DNA of 55,992 bases. It comes from Conexibacter sp. Lineage in GTDB: Bacteria > Actinomycetota > Thermoleophilia > Solirubrobacterales > 70-9. Positions 41,271-49,382 of this stretch are shown in pieces. The notes under the pieces were generated by a model. That model was not told the DNA's origin and searched no databases. It was given only the letters and a program-made list of their open reading frames with translations. The number at the start of each line of letters is the position of its first letter. Position 1 is the first letter of the stretch. Made by a program: the position numbers and the translations under genes. The DNA lies in assembly GCA_018263295.1 (NCBI GenBank), contig JADFCZ010000004.1, positions 1-55,992 of the forward strand. Reading direction: 5' to 3'.

Positions 41271-42455
41271 ATGTCCCCGGTCCCCGAATCGCGGCGCGCC
41301 CGCCGCCGCGCCGAAGCCCGCCTCCGGCGACGCCGACGGACGGCACTCGTGATCGCCGTCGTCGTCGCGGCGGTGATCGGCCTGACCGCAGGGGTGCTCG
41401 CCGGCAGCGGCTCCGGCGGCGGCGATCCCGCCCCGGCGCCCGAGCCCGGCCCGGTCGCCGCCCTGAGCAAGGCCGAGCTCGCCGGGCAGCGGCTCGTCGC
41501 CGGGTTCGACGGCACCGAGCCCCCGCGAGGGCTGCTGCGGTTGCTCGCGGACGGCGGCCTCGCCGGGGTGATCCTGTTCGAGGACAACCTCACCGGCGGC
41601 CGTGCCGACGCCCGGATGACGGCGCAGCTCCAGCGCGCCGCCGCCCGGGGCCCGCTCGATGCTCCGCTGCTGGTCATGACCGACCAGGAGGGCGGGCAGG
41701 TGAGGCGCCTGCCGGGGCCGCCCGCCTCCTCGGCCGCGGCGATGGCCGCACGCGGCCCCGCCTACGCGCGCGAGCAGGGGGTCGCGACCGCTGATTCGCT
41801 GCTCGGAGCGGGCGTCAACGTCGACCTCGCCCCCGTCCTCGACCTCGCTCGTCCCGGCGCCGCGATCGCCGCCGAGGAGCGCTCGTTCGGCTCCCGCCCG
41901 GAGGAGGTGATCGCGACCGGAGTCGACGGCTTCGCCGCGGGCCTCGGCGAGGGCGGGGTCGCGGCCGCGGCCAAGCACTTCCCCGGGCTCGGCGGCGCCG
42001 CCACGAACACCGATTTCGCCGCGCAGTCGATCGACCTCTCCGCCGCCGCCCTCCGCAACGCCGACATGGCGCCGTTCGCCGCCTTCGCCGAAGCCGGCGG
42101 CGAGCTGGTCATGCTCGGCCTCGCGACCTACCCGGCGCTCTCACGGCGCCCCGCCGCCCTCGCCCCCGAAATCGCGACCGGCGAGCTCCGCGACCGCCTC
42201 GGCTTCGCCGGCGTCTCGATCACCGACTCGCTCGACGCCGCCGCCGCGCAGGCGTGGGGCGATCGCGACGAGGTCGCGCTCGCGGCCGCAGGCGCCGGCA
42301 GCGACCTGCTGCTCTACGGCGACTGGCGCACGGCGGCGGCCGTCGGCGACGCCCTCGTCGCCGGGCTCCGGCGCGGGCGCCTCGACCGCGCCGCGTTCGA
42401 GAGCTCCGCGGAGCGCGTCGCCGCGCTCCGCGGGTCCCTCGCTTCCCCCGGCTAA
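41271..42455 (+). CDS. glycoside hydrolase family 3 protein (NagZ-like)
   Basis: 394 aa. A basic N-terminus and one membrane span (about 27-48, LVIAVVVAAVIGLTAGVLAG) anchor it to the outside. The GH3 N-terminal barrel has LLVMTDQEGGQVRRLPG, then GVNVDLAPVLDL, AAAKHFPGLGGAATNTD and ITDSLDAAA with the expected nucleophile Asp. The KHFPG(H) position is Leu rather than His. Beta-N-acetylhexosaminidase acting on cell-wall fragments is the family's common activity. The stop shares CTAA with the convergent RTX-like gene. Confidence 0.88.
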   Translation: MSPVPESRRARRRAEARLRRRRRTALVIAVVVAAVIGLTAGVLAGSGSGGGDPAPAPEPGPVAALSKAELAGQRLVAGFDGTEPPRGLLRLLADGGLAGVILFEDNLTGGRADARMTAQLQRAAARGPLDAPLLVMTDQEGGQVRRLPGPPASSAAAMAARGPAYAREQGVATADSLLGAGVNVDLAPVLDLARPGAAIAAEERSFGSRPEEVIATGVDGFAAGLGEGGVAAAAKHFPGLGGAATNTDFAAQSIDLSAAALRNADMAPFAAFAEAGGELVMLGLATYPALSRRPAALAPEIATGELRDRLGFAGVSITDSLDAAAAQAWGDRDEVALAAAGAGSDLLLYGDWRTAAAVGDALVAGLRRGRLDRAAFESSAERVAALRGSLASPG

Positions 42456-43321
42456 GGGACGTCCTTCTTCGTCTCGCAGGTGGAGTCGGCGGTGTCGTTG
42501 TTGCCCCCGCCGCCGTCGCACTCGTCGGTCCCGCCGTCGCCGTGCAGCTTGTCGGTGCCGTCGTTGCCGCGGACGGTGTCGTCGTCGTCACCGCCGAACA
42601 GCTCGTCGTTGCTGCCGCCGCCGTCGATCAGGTCGTTGCCGCCGCCGCCGCGGATGATGTCGTCGCCGATGTCGCCGAACAGGTTCCGGTCGTTCGCGTT
42701 GGAGCCCGTGATCCGGTCGTCGCCGATGTAGCCGTCCATCTTCTTGACCGGCTCGTCCTTCGTCTTCGTCGAGAGGACGTCGTTGTCGGCGCCGCCGAGC
42801 AGCGAGTCGAAGCCGCCGGCGACGAGAACGTCCCGATCGAAGCTGCCGTCGAGGAAGTCGCTGCCGTCGGCGACCGCCTTCCCGTTCTTCTTGCCGAACC
42901 CGGCGAGGCGGTCGGAGCCTGCCTGCCCGTTCAGGTAGTCGTTGTCGGCGCCGCCTTGGAGGAAGTCGTTCTCCTCCTCGCCGTAGACCTTGTCGCGGCC
43001 CTTGTCGCCGTAAACCTTGTCCTTGCCGACGCCGCCGCAGACGACGTCGTTGCCGCCGCCGCCGTAGACCTTGTCGTTACCGCGGCCGCCGTTGATGATG
43101 TCGTCCTTCGGCCCGCCGAAGATCTTGTCGTTGCCGTCGCCCCCGTTGTACTGGTGGCGCCCGCCGCCGAGGTGGACGGTGGTGCCGGCGTTGCTGCCCT
43201 GCACGTTGTGCTTCTTGCAGATCTTGGCGTCAGCCGGTACGTGATCGGCTTGCGCCGTCGCCGCGAACGCGCCCCCGGCAAACAACGCTGCCGCGAGCGC
43301 AACCCCTGCCTTCAATCCCAT
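42452..43321 (-). CDS. secreted RTX-like calcium-binding repeat protein
   Basis: 289 aa with a signal peptide (MGLKAGVALAAALFAGGAFAATAQA). About 20 nonapeptide-like GGxGxDxUx units follow, such as GGRGNDKVYGG, GGADNDYLNG and GGGGNDLIDGG. They form a parallel beta-roll that binds Ca2+ (hemolysin-type repeats). It has two or three cysteines near each end. There is no type I export signal at the C-terminus and no protease domain, so it is secreted by Sec. It may be a surface or matrix protein. The stop shares four bases with the GH3 gene. Confidence 0.9.
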   Translation of the reverse strand: MGLKAGVALAAALFAGGAFAATAQADHVPADAKICKKHNVQGSNAGTTVHLGGGRHQYNGGDGNDKIFGGPKDDIINGGRGNDKVYGGGGNDVVCGGVGKDKVYGDKGRDKVYGEEENDFLQGGADNDYLNGQAGSDRLAGFGKKNGKAVADGSDFLDGSFDRDVLVAGGFDSLLGGADNDVLSTKTKDEPVKKMDGYIGDDRITGSNANDRNLFGDIGDDIIRGGGGNDLIDGGGSNDELFGGDDDDTVRGNDGTDKLHGDGGTDECDGGGGNNDTADSTCETKKDVP

Positions 43322-43325
43322 TCGT

Positions 43326-44237
43326 CTACTTCACCTCCGCGGACTCCGCCGCATCGCTTTCCCTGCTCAGGTCGTTGATGGCCGTGGTCCGCTCGCTCCC
43401 GACCCGGCCGAGCTCCGCGATCTCACGCTCCATCTGCGGCACCCGCTCGGCGGAGTCGGCGGCTGTCAACCGCTCGCCGGCGCCGCTGGTGATCAGCGTG
43501 CGCAGCCAGTACGCCAGCGCCGCCGCGCGCGGCACGAAGACCCTCGCCTTGCGCTGCTCGAAGCCGTCGGCGATCGCCCGTGCGCAGACGTCCACCGACG
43601 TCGTCGACTTCATCGGCCAGGGCATCTGCGCGCGGGCCTCGCGGAAGCTCGCGAGGTCGTGCTCGCTCTCGCGGACGAGGTCGGTGTCGATCCATGACGG
43701 GTGGATGGCACCGACGTCGACCCCGCGGAAGCCGACCTCCTGGCGGACGGCCCGGACCAGCGACTCGGCGCCGGCCTTCGAGGCGCCGTATGAAGACATG
43801 CCGGCGAGCGGCGCGAAGGAGGCGATCGAGCAGACGACTCCGATGTAGCCGCGGCGCTCGAGCACCGACGGGAGGGTCGCGTAGATCGTCCGGTAGGCGC
43901 CTCCGAGGTTGACGTCGACGGTCCGCAGCCACGCCTCGGGGTCGCCCTTCTCCGCGGTCCCGTAGGTGCCGATCCCGGCGTTGGCGAGGACGACGTCGAT
44001 CCCGCCGAAGCGCTCGACGGTGCTCGCGACGGCGGCCTGGACCGACTCGAGGTCGGTCACGTCGCATTCGACGTGGTGGGCGGCGGGGCCGATCCGCTCG
44101 GCGGTGGCGGCGAGCTGGTCGGGCTCGAGGCCCGCGAGCGCGACGTTGGCGCCCCGGCGCGCCGACTCGACGCCGACGGCAGCGCCGATTCCGCGGGCTC
44201 CTCCGGTGATGAAGACCACTTTCCCCTGTAGATCCAT
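43326..44237 (-). CDS. short-chain dehydrogenase/reductase
   Basis: 303-aa SDR. The cofactor motif is VFITGGARGIGAAVG, the NNAG position is LANAGIGTYG, and the active site is SYGASKAGAESL (YxxxK) with a preceding Ser in CSIASF. A C-terminal extension of about 60 residues is helical. ATG 44237 has TAACCT eight bases upstream on the minus strand (44246-44251). Its end is four bases from the RTX-like gene, so they could be co-transcribed, but no functional link is evident. Confidence 0.9.
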   Translation of the reverse strand: MDLQGKVVFITGGARGIGAAVGVESARRGANVALAGLEPDQLAATAERIGPAAHHVECDVTDLESVQAAVASTVERFGGIDVVLANAGIGTYGTAEKGDPEAWLRTVDVNLGGAYRTIYATLPSVLERRGYIGVVCSIASFAPLAGMSSYGASKAGAESLVRAVRQEVGFRGVDVGAIHPSWIDTDLVRESEHDLASFREARAQMPWPMKSTTSVDVCARAIADGFEQRKARVFVPRAAALAYWLRTLITSGAGERLTAADSAERVPQMEREIAELGRVGSERTTAINDLSRESDAAESAEVK

Positions 44238-44245
44238 CCGCGCAG

Positions 44246-44251
44246 AGGTTA
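44246..44251 (-). promoter_or_regulatory. -10 element of SDR gene
   Basis: TAACCT on the minus strand, eight bases before ATG 44237. Confidence 0.4.
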
Positions 44252-44325
44252 CGGGTCAGGGCCGCACCACGCGCGGTGCGGCACCCACCGCGGCGGAACC
44301 GCGATTCCGGAGAAGGCGGCACCGA

Positions 44326-44331
44326 TACTCT
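44326..44331 (+). promoter_or_regulatory. -10 element, leaderless
   Basis: TACTCT six bases before ATG 44338. Confidence 0.5.
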
Positions 44332-44337
44332 CCGGCG

Positions 44338-45777
44338 ATGGATCGACGCCTGAACCGGCGGCAACTGATCGGAGCGGGCGCCATCGCGGCGGCCGGAGCG
44401 GTCGCCGGGCCGGGGCTGGCCGGCTGCAACGACGAGGACGCGACGACGGCGGCCACGTCGAACCGCGGCAAGGTCGTCGTCCTCGGCGGCGGGCTCGCCG
44501 GGCTCACCGCCGCCTGGGGCCTGGAGCGGGCCGGCTACGAGGTGCAGCTGATCGAGGCGCGGGACCGCCTCGGCGGCCGCGTCCACACGGTCCGCGAGTT
44601 CACCGACGATCAGCACGGCGAGGCGGGCGCCGAGGCGATCGACACCAAACAGCTCGAGATCCAGCGCCTCTGCAAACGTTTCGGATTGCCGCTGGAGCAC
44701 GCCTACGCCGGCTTCGCCAGGGGCCGCGCAACCGTCTACCGCCACGACCGCAACTACGTCGGCAGCGACTTCGCGAGCCCGGCCGTCAAGCGCGAGATGG
44801 ATCGCTTCTGGACTGCGGTCGAGCGCCTCGCCCGACCGCTGAAGGGCACCGACCCGACCGCCAACGGCGGCGCCCGCCAGGACCGCTACTCGGTCGCCGA
44901 CCTGCTCGACCGGTTGCGGATCGGCGGCCGCGCCCGCTGGCTGCTGGAGAACCGGGTCGAGGCCGACTACGGCTTCCCGGTCGAGCGGCTGTCGCTGCTC
45001 TACATCACGATCTCCGAGCGCCTCGCCTGGAATCAGCCGGCCGGCGGCGTCGAGCGCTACCGGATCAAGAACGGCAACTCGACCCTCGTCGACGAGTTGA
45101 CCAAGCGCCTCGTCACCCCGCCGATGCTGAACGCCCCCGCCACCGCCGTCCGCTGGGACGGGGGCATCGAGGTCGATACCGACGGCGAGGGCACGGTGAG
45201 CGGCGACAAGCTCGTCGTCGCCGCCCCGACCTTCGCCCTGCGCTCGATCGACTTCTCCCCCGCCCTGCCGAAGCGGGAGGCGAGCTTCATCGCCGAGATC
45301 GACCTCTGCGCGGTGGCCAAGACCCTGATCCAGTACGAGCGGAGGGTCTGGCGCAAGCAGGGCCGGACCGGCGGCGCCACCACCGATCTGCCGATCGGTG
45401 CGACCTGGGAGACGACCGACCAGCAGCAGGGCCGTCCCGGCATCCTCATCGCCTACACCTCGGGCCGCCGCGGTGAGAAGACGGCGACGATCGACTCGAC
45501 CGAGCGCACCGATCAGGCCCGCGACGACATCAACCTCCTCTTCCCCGGCAGCAAGCGCGTCGCCGGCGACAACTTCAGCGTCGCCTGGAAGGCCGAGCCC
45601 TACTCGGGCGGCTGCTGGGCGACCTACTCGCCCGGGCAGATCACCAAGCACTGGCTGGGCCTGCACAAGCCCACCGGCCCGATCCACTGGGCCGGCGAGC
45701 ACACCGAGATGCTCAACGGCTACATGAACAGCGCCGTCGCCTCGGGTATGCGCGTAACCCGCGAGATCGCGGGCTGA
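44338..45777 (+). CDS. Tat-exported flavin amine oxidase lipoprotein
   Basis: 479 aa. The N-terminus has a twin-arginine motif (LNRRQLIGAG, Arg7-Arg8) and a lipobox ending at Cys30 (GLAGC). The FAD domain begins VVVLGGGLAGLTAAWGL, then LIEARDRLGGRVHTVREF. The C-terminal IHWAGEHTEMLNGYMNSAVASG closes the FAD fold. It is an extracytoplasmic monoamine/polyamine oxidase-like enzyme exported folded with its cofactor. It is a second amine oxidase besides the cytoplasmic one at 2731-3924. It is leaderless (TACTCT) and divergent from the SDR gene. Confidence 0.9.
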   Translation: MDRRLNRRQLIGAGAIAAAGAVAGPGLAGCNDEDATTAATSNRGKVVVLGGGLAGLTAAWGLERAGYEVQLIEARDRLGGRVHTVREFTDDQHGEAGAEAIDTKQLEIQRLCKRFGLPLEHAYAGFARGRATVYRHDRNYVGSDFASPAVKREMDRFWTAVERLARPLKGTDPTANGGARQDRYSVADLLDRLRIGGRARWLLENRVEADYGFPVERLSLLYITISERLAWNQPAGGVERYRIKNGNSTLVDELTKRLVTPPMLNAPATAVRWDGGIEVDTDGEGTVSGDKLVVAAPTFALRSIDFSPALPKREASFIAEIDLCAVAKTLIQYERRVWRKQGRTGGATTDLPIGATWETTDQQQGRPGILIAYTSGRRGEKTATIDSTERTDQARDDINLLFPGSKRVAGDNFSVAWKAEPYSGGCWATYSPGQITKHWLGLHKPTGPIHWAGEHTEMLNGYMNSAVASGMRVTREIAG

Positions 45778-45780
45778 CGG

Positions 45781-46383
45781 CTAGTACTTGTCGCGATAGG
45801 ACGCGCGCTTGCGAGCGGCCCGAATGCGCGGCCAGAAGAAGAGGATCACCAGGACTGCGACCAGGACGATTCCGAGCGGCCCCTTCAGCTCGTCGAACAC
45901 GTCCTCCGCCCGGTGGCCGATCGCCGCGAACGGCCCCTGGCCGAACGTCACCGCGGGCGAGATCCGCTGCGCCGTCTGCGAGCTCTCGGTCGTGATCGTG
46001 TAGGAGCCCTCCACCGGCGTCGTCATCGCCCCGATCAGCCGCGCCATCCCGTCTCCGGTCGACTTCGCCTCGTCGCCGCGCGAGTTCACCTCGACGCTGA
46101 CCCCGTCCGGCGCCGTCACCGTGTACTGGAGGTCGTCCGGCACGATCAACGGCACGCCCGCGTCCGGATCGACCTTCTCCGAGTAGTAGATGTCGACGTC
46201 GCCCTTCGGCAGCTCGACCTGTGCCTTGCCGGGAACGGAGACCGAGCCGAACTGGGCCGAGTCCCCCTCGAAGGCCGCCAGCAGCAGGTAAGCGATGAAC
46301 AGCAGGATGCCGATCCCGATCAGCGCCCCGGCGCTGATCAGTCCCCGCTCATCGCGCATCCGTTCGCGAAAGCCGCTGCTCAT
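45781..46383 (-). CDS. membrane protein with extracytoplasmic domain
   Basis: 200 aa, unrecognised. One membrane span (about 19-40, GALIGIGILLFIAYLLLAAF), an extracellular beta-rich domain of about 110 residues (FGSVSVPGKAQVELPKGDVDIYYSE...), and a second span near the C-terminus (about 168-186, LGIVLVAVLVILFFWP). A basic tail follows (RIRAARKRASYRDKY). It is convergent with the amine oxidase. The function is unknown; the architecture suits a cell-envelope sensor or assembly protein. Confidence 0.75.
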   Translation of the reverse strand: MSSGFRERMRDERGLISAGALIGIGILLFIAYLLLAAFEGDSAQFGSVSVPGKAQVELPKGDVDIYYSEKVDPDAGVPLIVPDDLQYTVTAPDGVSVEVNSRGDEAKSTGDGMARLIGAMTTPVEGSYTITTESSQTAQRISPAVTFGQGPFAAIGHRAEDVFDELKGPLGIVLVAVLVILFFWPRIRAARKRASYRDKY

Positions 46384-46467
46384 GCCGCGATCATCGCAGC
46401 GGGGGCGGGCGGAGACGGCGACCGGGCGGCAACCTGCAACGGGCGGGTCCGATCATGCCGAGGCATC

Positions 46468-46506
46468 GATCGGGATTGGGGTTGGTATGCAACCTCAATC
46501 CCGATC
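46468..46506 (-). terminator. strong hairpin after subtilase gene
   Basis: 17-base stem with one G-T pair: GATCGGGATTG with CAATCCCGATC (perfect 11), continuing GGTTG/CAACC, and a five-base loop. It lies 15 bases after the subtilase stop on the minus strand. A terminator, without a T-run. Confidence 0.7.
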
Positions 46507-46521
46507 AGTGCTCGGCGCAGC

Positions 46522-49350
46522 TCAGCGAGCTGCGAACCGGAGCGGCTCCCCTCGAACCTCGTTGCCCGCTTCGTCCTCGAACGTCGAGCTGACCCGGATC
46601 ACGACCCTTCCACCCCGGTTCTCCGCTCGGCGTACGCGCCTGCGGTCGCTGCGCCCGACGCGGAGCGGCATCTCGTCCGCTCCGGGACGGCCGAATCGCA
46701 GCTGCCGGGTTGCGAGGTCGATCACCCGCCCCCGAACGAATCCCCTCGGGACGACAGCGGCCATCCCGGGTTCGGCCAGCGCCACCCGCAGCGTTCCAAC
46801 CCGGCGTCCCGATCGCGCGATCTCGGAGGAGGCCACCCGAACGCTCCCTCCGTCGACCGACCGGTCGACTGTGAAAGCCCGGTCCGCCGGCGAGGGGTCG
46901 GCGTTGCCGGCGGCGTCGAGCGCCCGCACCGAGAACGTGTGCTCGCCCTCGGGCAGCCCCGGGTAGTCGGCGGGAGACTCACACGGGGCGTAGCCAGCGC
47001 CATCGAGCGAACACTCGAAGCTTTCGGGCCCGCCCGTTCCGGAGAAGCCGAAGGCCGGAGAGACCGAATTGGTCGTGCCGCGCGGGCCCGAGTCGATCGT
47101 CGTCCCGGGCGGCACGCAATCGGCGGCGATCTCGATCTGAGACGACCGCTCGAAGTCGGTCCCGAGAGCACCGCCGATGCCCGAGATCCCCACCCCCTTG
47201 CCGCCATCGGATTCGACATCGACCGTCCACGAATGCTGCTCGGAGGTTTGGTTCGGGTCGAGGTCACCACCTGAGACCTCCTGCTCCTGATCGCCCCCGA
47301 CGAGCGTCAGACCCGGAGGTAGGTCGATCGCACCCCGTGCGTTCTCGGCAGCCAGATCGGCCGACCCGTTCTCGAAGGACGCGGAGATCGTCACGTCAGA
47401 TCCGCAAGGGACCGGCCCCGACGGGAGAGCCGTGAGATTCACGGGATTCACCACCGCGGGCTCGAGCCGATCGAGGGATCCGGAAGCGGCAAGCGCAAAC
47501 GGCTCAGCCGACGCGCCCTCGACCGTCGAAGCCGCCTCGACCTTGTAGATGACCTCCTGCGACGGGCCGAGAGGGGCTCGGACCTGCTCGACCGTGTCGT
47601 TCGGATCGATCGCATCGGGGCCCCCGCCATGGGGCGCCGGTGCCGGCGGCATGACCTCCTGGCCGTCCCCCAAGTACTGATGAAGGTCGAGGTTGGATTG
47701 CGTGTAGGCGAACGTCTGCGTCCCAGGGTTCGGGAATCCCACGAAAAAGCCGCGCAGCTCGTATGCGAGCGTGCCCTTGGCCCCGCCCGGAACGGTCGCC
47801 GAGTAGTAGGCAGCCTCGCCCTCTGCAACCGACCCGAGCTGATAGTCGGACCGGTGCGCCAGGGCGGTCGCCAGATCGAGCTCACCCCACCCGACCTCCG
47901 GCTGCCAACCGGCCTGCGGCGGCACCCAGTCCTCCAGGCCGGTACTCGCGCCGTTCCAGTCGCGCGCGCTGTTGATCAGGATCGCCCGCTGCGCCTTGGC
48001 ATCGGCGATCCCGGCGCCCTCGAGAAGCGTCATCGCCCCCGCCACGTGCGGCGCCGCGAAGGAAGTCCCGGTCATCGCCGTGAAGTCGGGGTTCGACGGC
48101 GGCGAGTTCCACGCCGCCGACGGTGCGATCACGGCTCCGGCGGGCGCGGTCAGATCGGGCTTCTTCCGCCCTCCGGGCGTCGGCCCTCTCGAGCTGATAC
48201 CCAGAACGACGTCATCGGTCGACGTGACCGTGCCGACATCGTTGAAGCCACCCACGGTGAGCACGTTGCGCCCGATGTTGCCCACGGTCGGTGTCCCGTC
48301 GACATTGTCGTTGCCTGCGCCGAATGCCTGGCCGACACCAAAAACCGCGGTCAAGATGTCGATCGAGTCATCAGCATGATCGTCTGAAGCAGGCGAGCCA
48401 AAGCTCGTGTTGAGCGTCTCAGCCGGATCCACGGCACCGGAGCCGCCTGGAAAGCCGAGGGCGTACGTCTCGTTGCTTGACCCAATAAGCCGATCAACTC
48501 CGGGCGCAACGCCCGGATAGTTCGCATCCCCCGACGCGATAATCCCACCCGTGTGAGTGCCGTGATCTGACACAGCCTGGGTCGGATCGTTGTCGACTAT
48601 GGTCGTGGCGAATGCGGGATGGACTGGATCCGGTGCTTCGCTGAGGACCGCAGCGTCGGCCGCAACCGTGTCCGCCCCCCCGCTTCCTCCAGTGAATCCG
48701 GACGCCCACCACGAAGGCGCCCCTACGGCCGTTGTGCCGACGCCGGAGAGGTGTCCGGGTGAAGGGGCTGGATCGATGGCTACTACTCCTTCGGAATCGT
48801 TAAGCCGCTCCAACTCGCTCCCTTCAACCTTGGCGACCACCGAACCCGTCGCTGGATGAAGATCGTCGACTTCACCTCCGTGTCTCCGAACAAGACGCCC
48901 GACCCGCCGCAGCTGGTGGAACTCAGCAACGCTCGCAGCTGAAAGCTCGGCAACACCCGCCTCAAATGAACGCTCGGCCCCTCGAGCCGCTCTCCGCTCC
49001 AAGCGGGTGATGCCGAGAGCAGCGCTCGGCTGCGAGAGCGCAGGTCGCAGCAGCTGTGCTGCCTTACCGGTTATCGCATTGCGGAGCAGCGGCCGCCGCT
49101 TCACGGTGATGCGGACCCGCACTCGACCCGAGTCGCCCCCGAGCCCAGTAGCAATCCCGCCAACCCGCTCGACGTAGGCCTTGTCGAGTTCGGCAGCAGC
49201 CGAACCGGAGGCCCCGGACAGCGCGGCTGCGACAACGACAGCCACAAGCGCAATACCGCCCCGCCTGATACCCGCCAAGGCGAACCCAGATTTCTTCGAC
49301 TCGCTCACCCTGCTTCTCCGCTCTTTCCCCGAGGGAAGGGTAGTCGCCAT
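46522..49350 (-). CDS. secreted subtilisin-like S8 serine protease
   Basis: 942 aa. A basic N-terminus and signal segment (about 31-53) precede an I9-like propeptide region (to about 195). The S8 domain follows: the His site is SDHGTHTGG (H263), the oxyanion Asn is near AGND (N347), and the Ser is GTSFAAPHVAG (S430). The Asp region is unusual: VAADAAVLSE at 228-237 stands where V-x-DTG is expected, with D232 the only candidate. The C-terminal half carries beta-sandwich-like domains and a surface-adhesion look. It is the last gene after the sigma fusion and the Ig-like protein. GTG inside SRVSE is a start alternative. Confidence 0.9.
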   Translation of the reverse strand: MATTLPSGKERRSRVSESKKSGFALAGIRRGGIALVAVVVAAALSGASGSAAAELDKAYVERVGGIATGLGGDSGRVRVRITVKRRPLLRNAITGKAAQLLRPALSQPSAALGITRLERRAARGAERSFEAGVAELSAASVAEFHQLRRVGRLVRRHGGEVDDLHPATGSVVAKVEGSELERLNDSEGVVAIDPAPSPGHLSGVGTTAVGAPSWWASGFTGGSGGADTVAADAAVLSEAPDPVHPAFATTIVDNDPTQAVSDHGTHTGGIIASGDANYPGVAPGVDRLIGSSNETYALGFPGGSGAVDPAETLNTSFGSPASDDHADDSIDILTAVFGVGQAFGAGNDNVDGTPTVGNIGRNVLTVGGFNDVGTVTSTDDVVLGISSRGPTPGGRKKPDLTAPAGAVIAPSAAWNSPPSNPDFTAMTGTSFAAPHVAGAMTLLEGAGIADAKAQRAILINSARDWNGASTGLEDWVPPQAGWQPEVGWGELDLATALAHRSDYQLGSVAEGEAAYYSATVPGGAKGTLAYELRGFFVGFPNPGTQTFAYTQSNLDLHQYLGDGQEVMPPAPAPHGGGPDAIDPNDTVEQVRAPLGPSQEVIYKVEAASTVEGASAEPFALAASGSLDRLEPAVVNPVNLTALPSGPVPCGSDVTISASFENGSADLAAENARGAIDLPPGLTLVGGDQEQEVSGGDLDPNQTSEQHSWTVDVESDGGKGVGISGIGGALGTDFERSSQIEIAADCVPPGTTIDSGPRGTTNSVSPAFGFSGTGGPESFECSLDGAGYAPCESPADYPGLPEGEHTFSVRALDAAGNADPSPADRAFTVDRSVDGGSVRVASSEIARSGRRVGTLRVALAEPGMAAVVPRGFVRGRVIDLATRQLRFGRPGADEMPLRVGRSDRRRVRRAENRGGRVVIRVSSTFEDEAGNEVRGEPLRFAAR

Positions 49351-49382
49351 AGCGACGTCGATCCAGCGAGTCGGGGAGCGTG

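Noticed and set aside
46468-46506. Transposon end or tRNA-like element
   Set aside because: The 17-base stem has no repeats elsewhere and no transposase nearby; a terminator is simpler.
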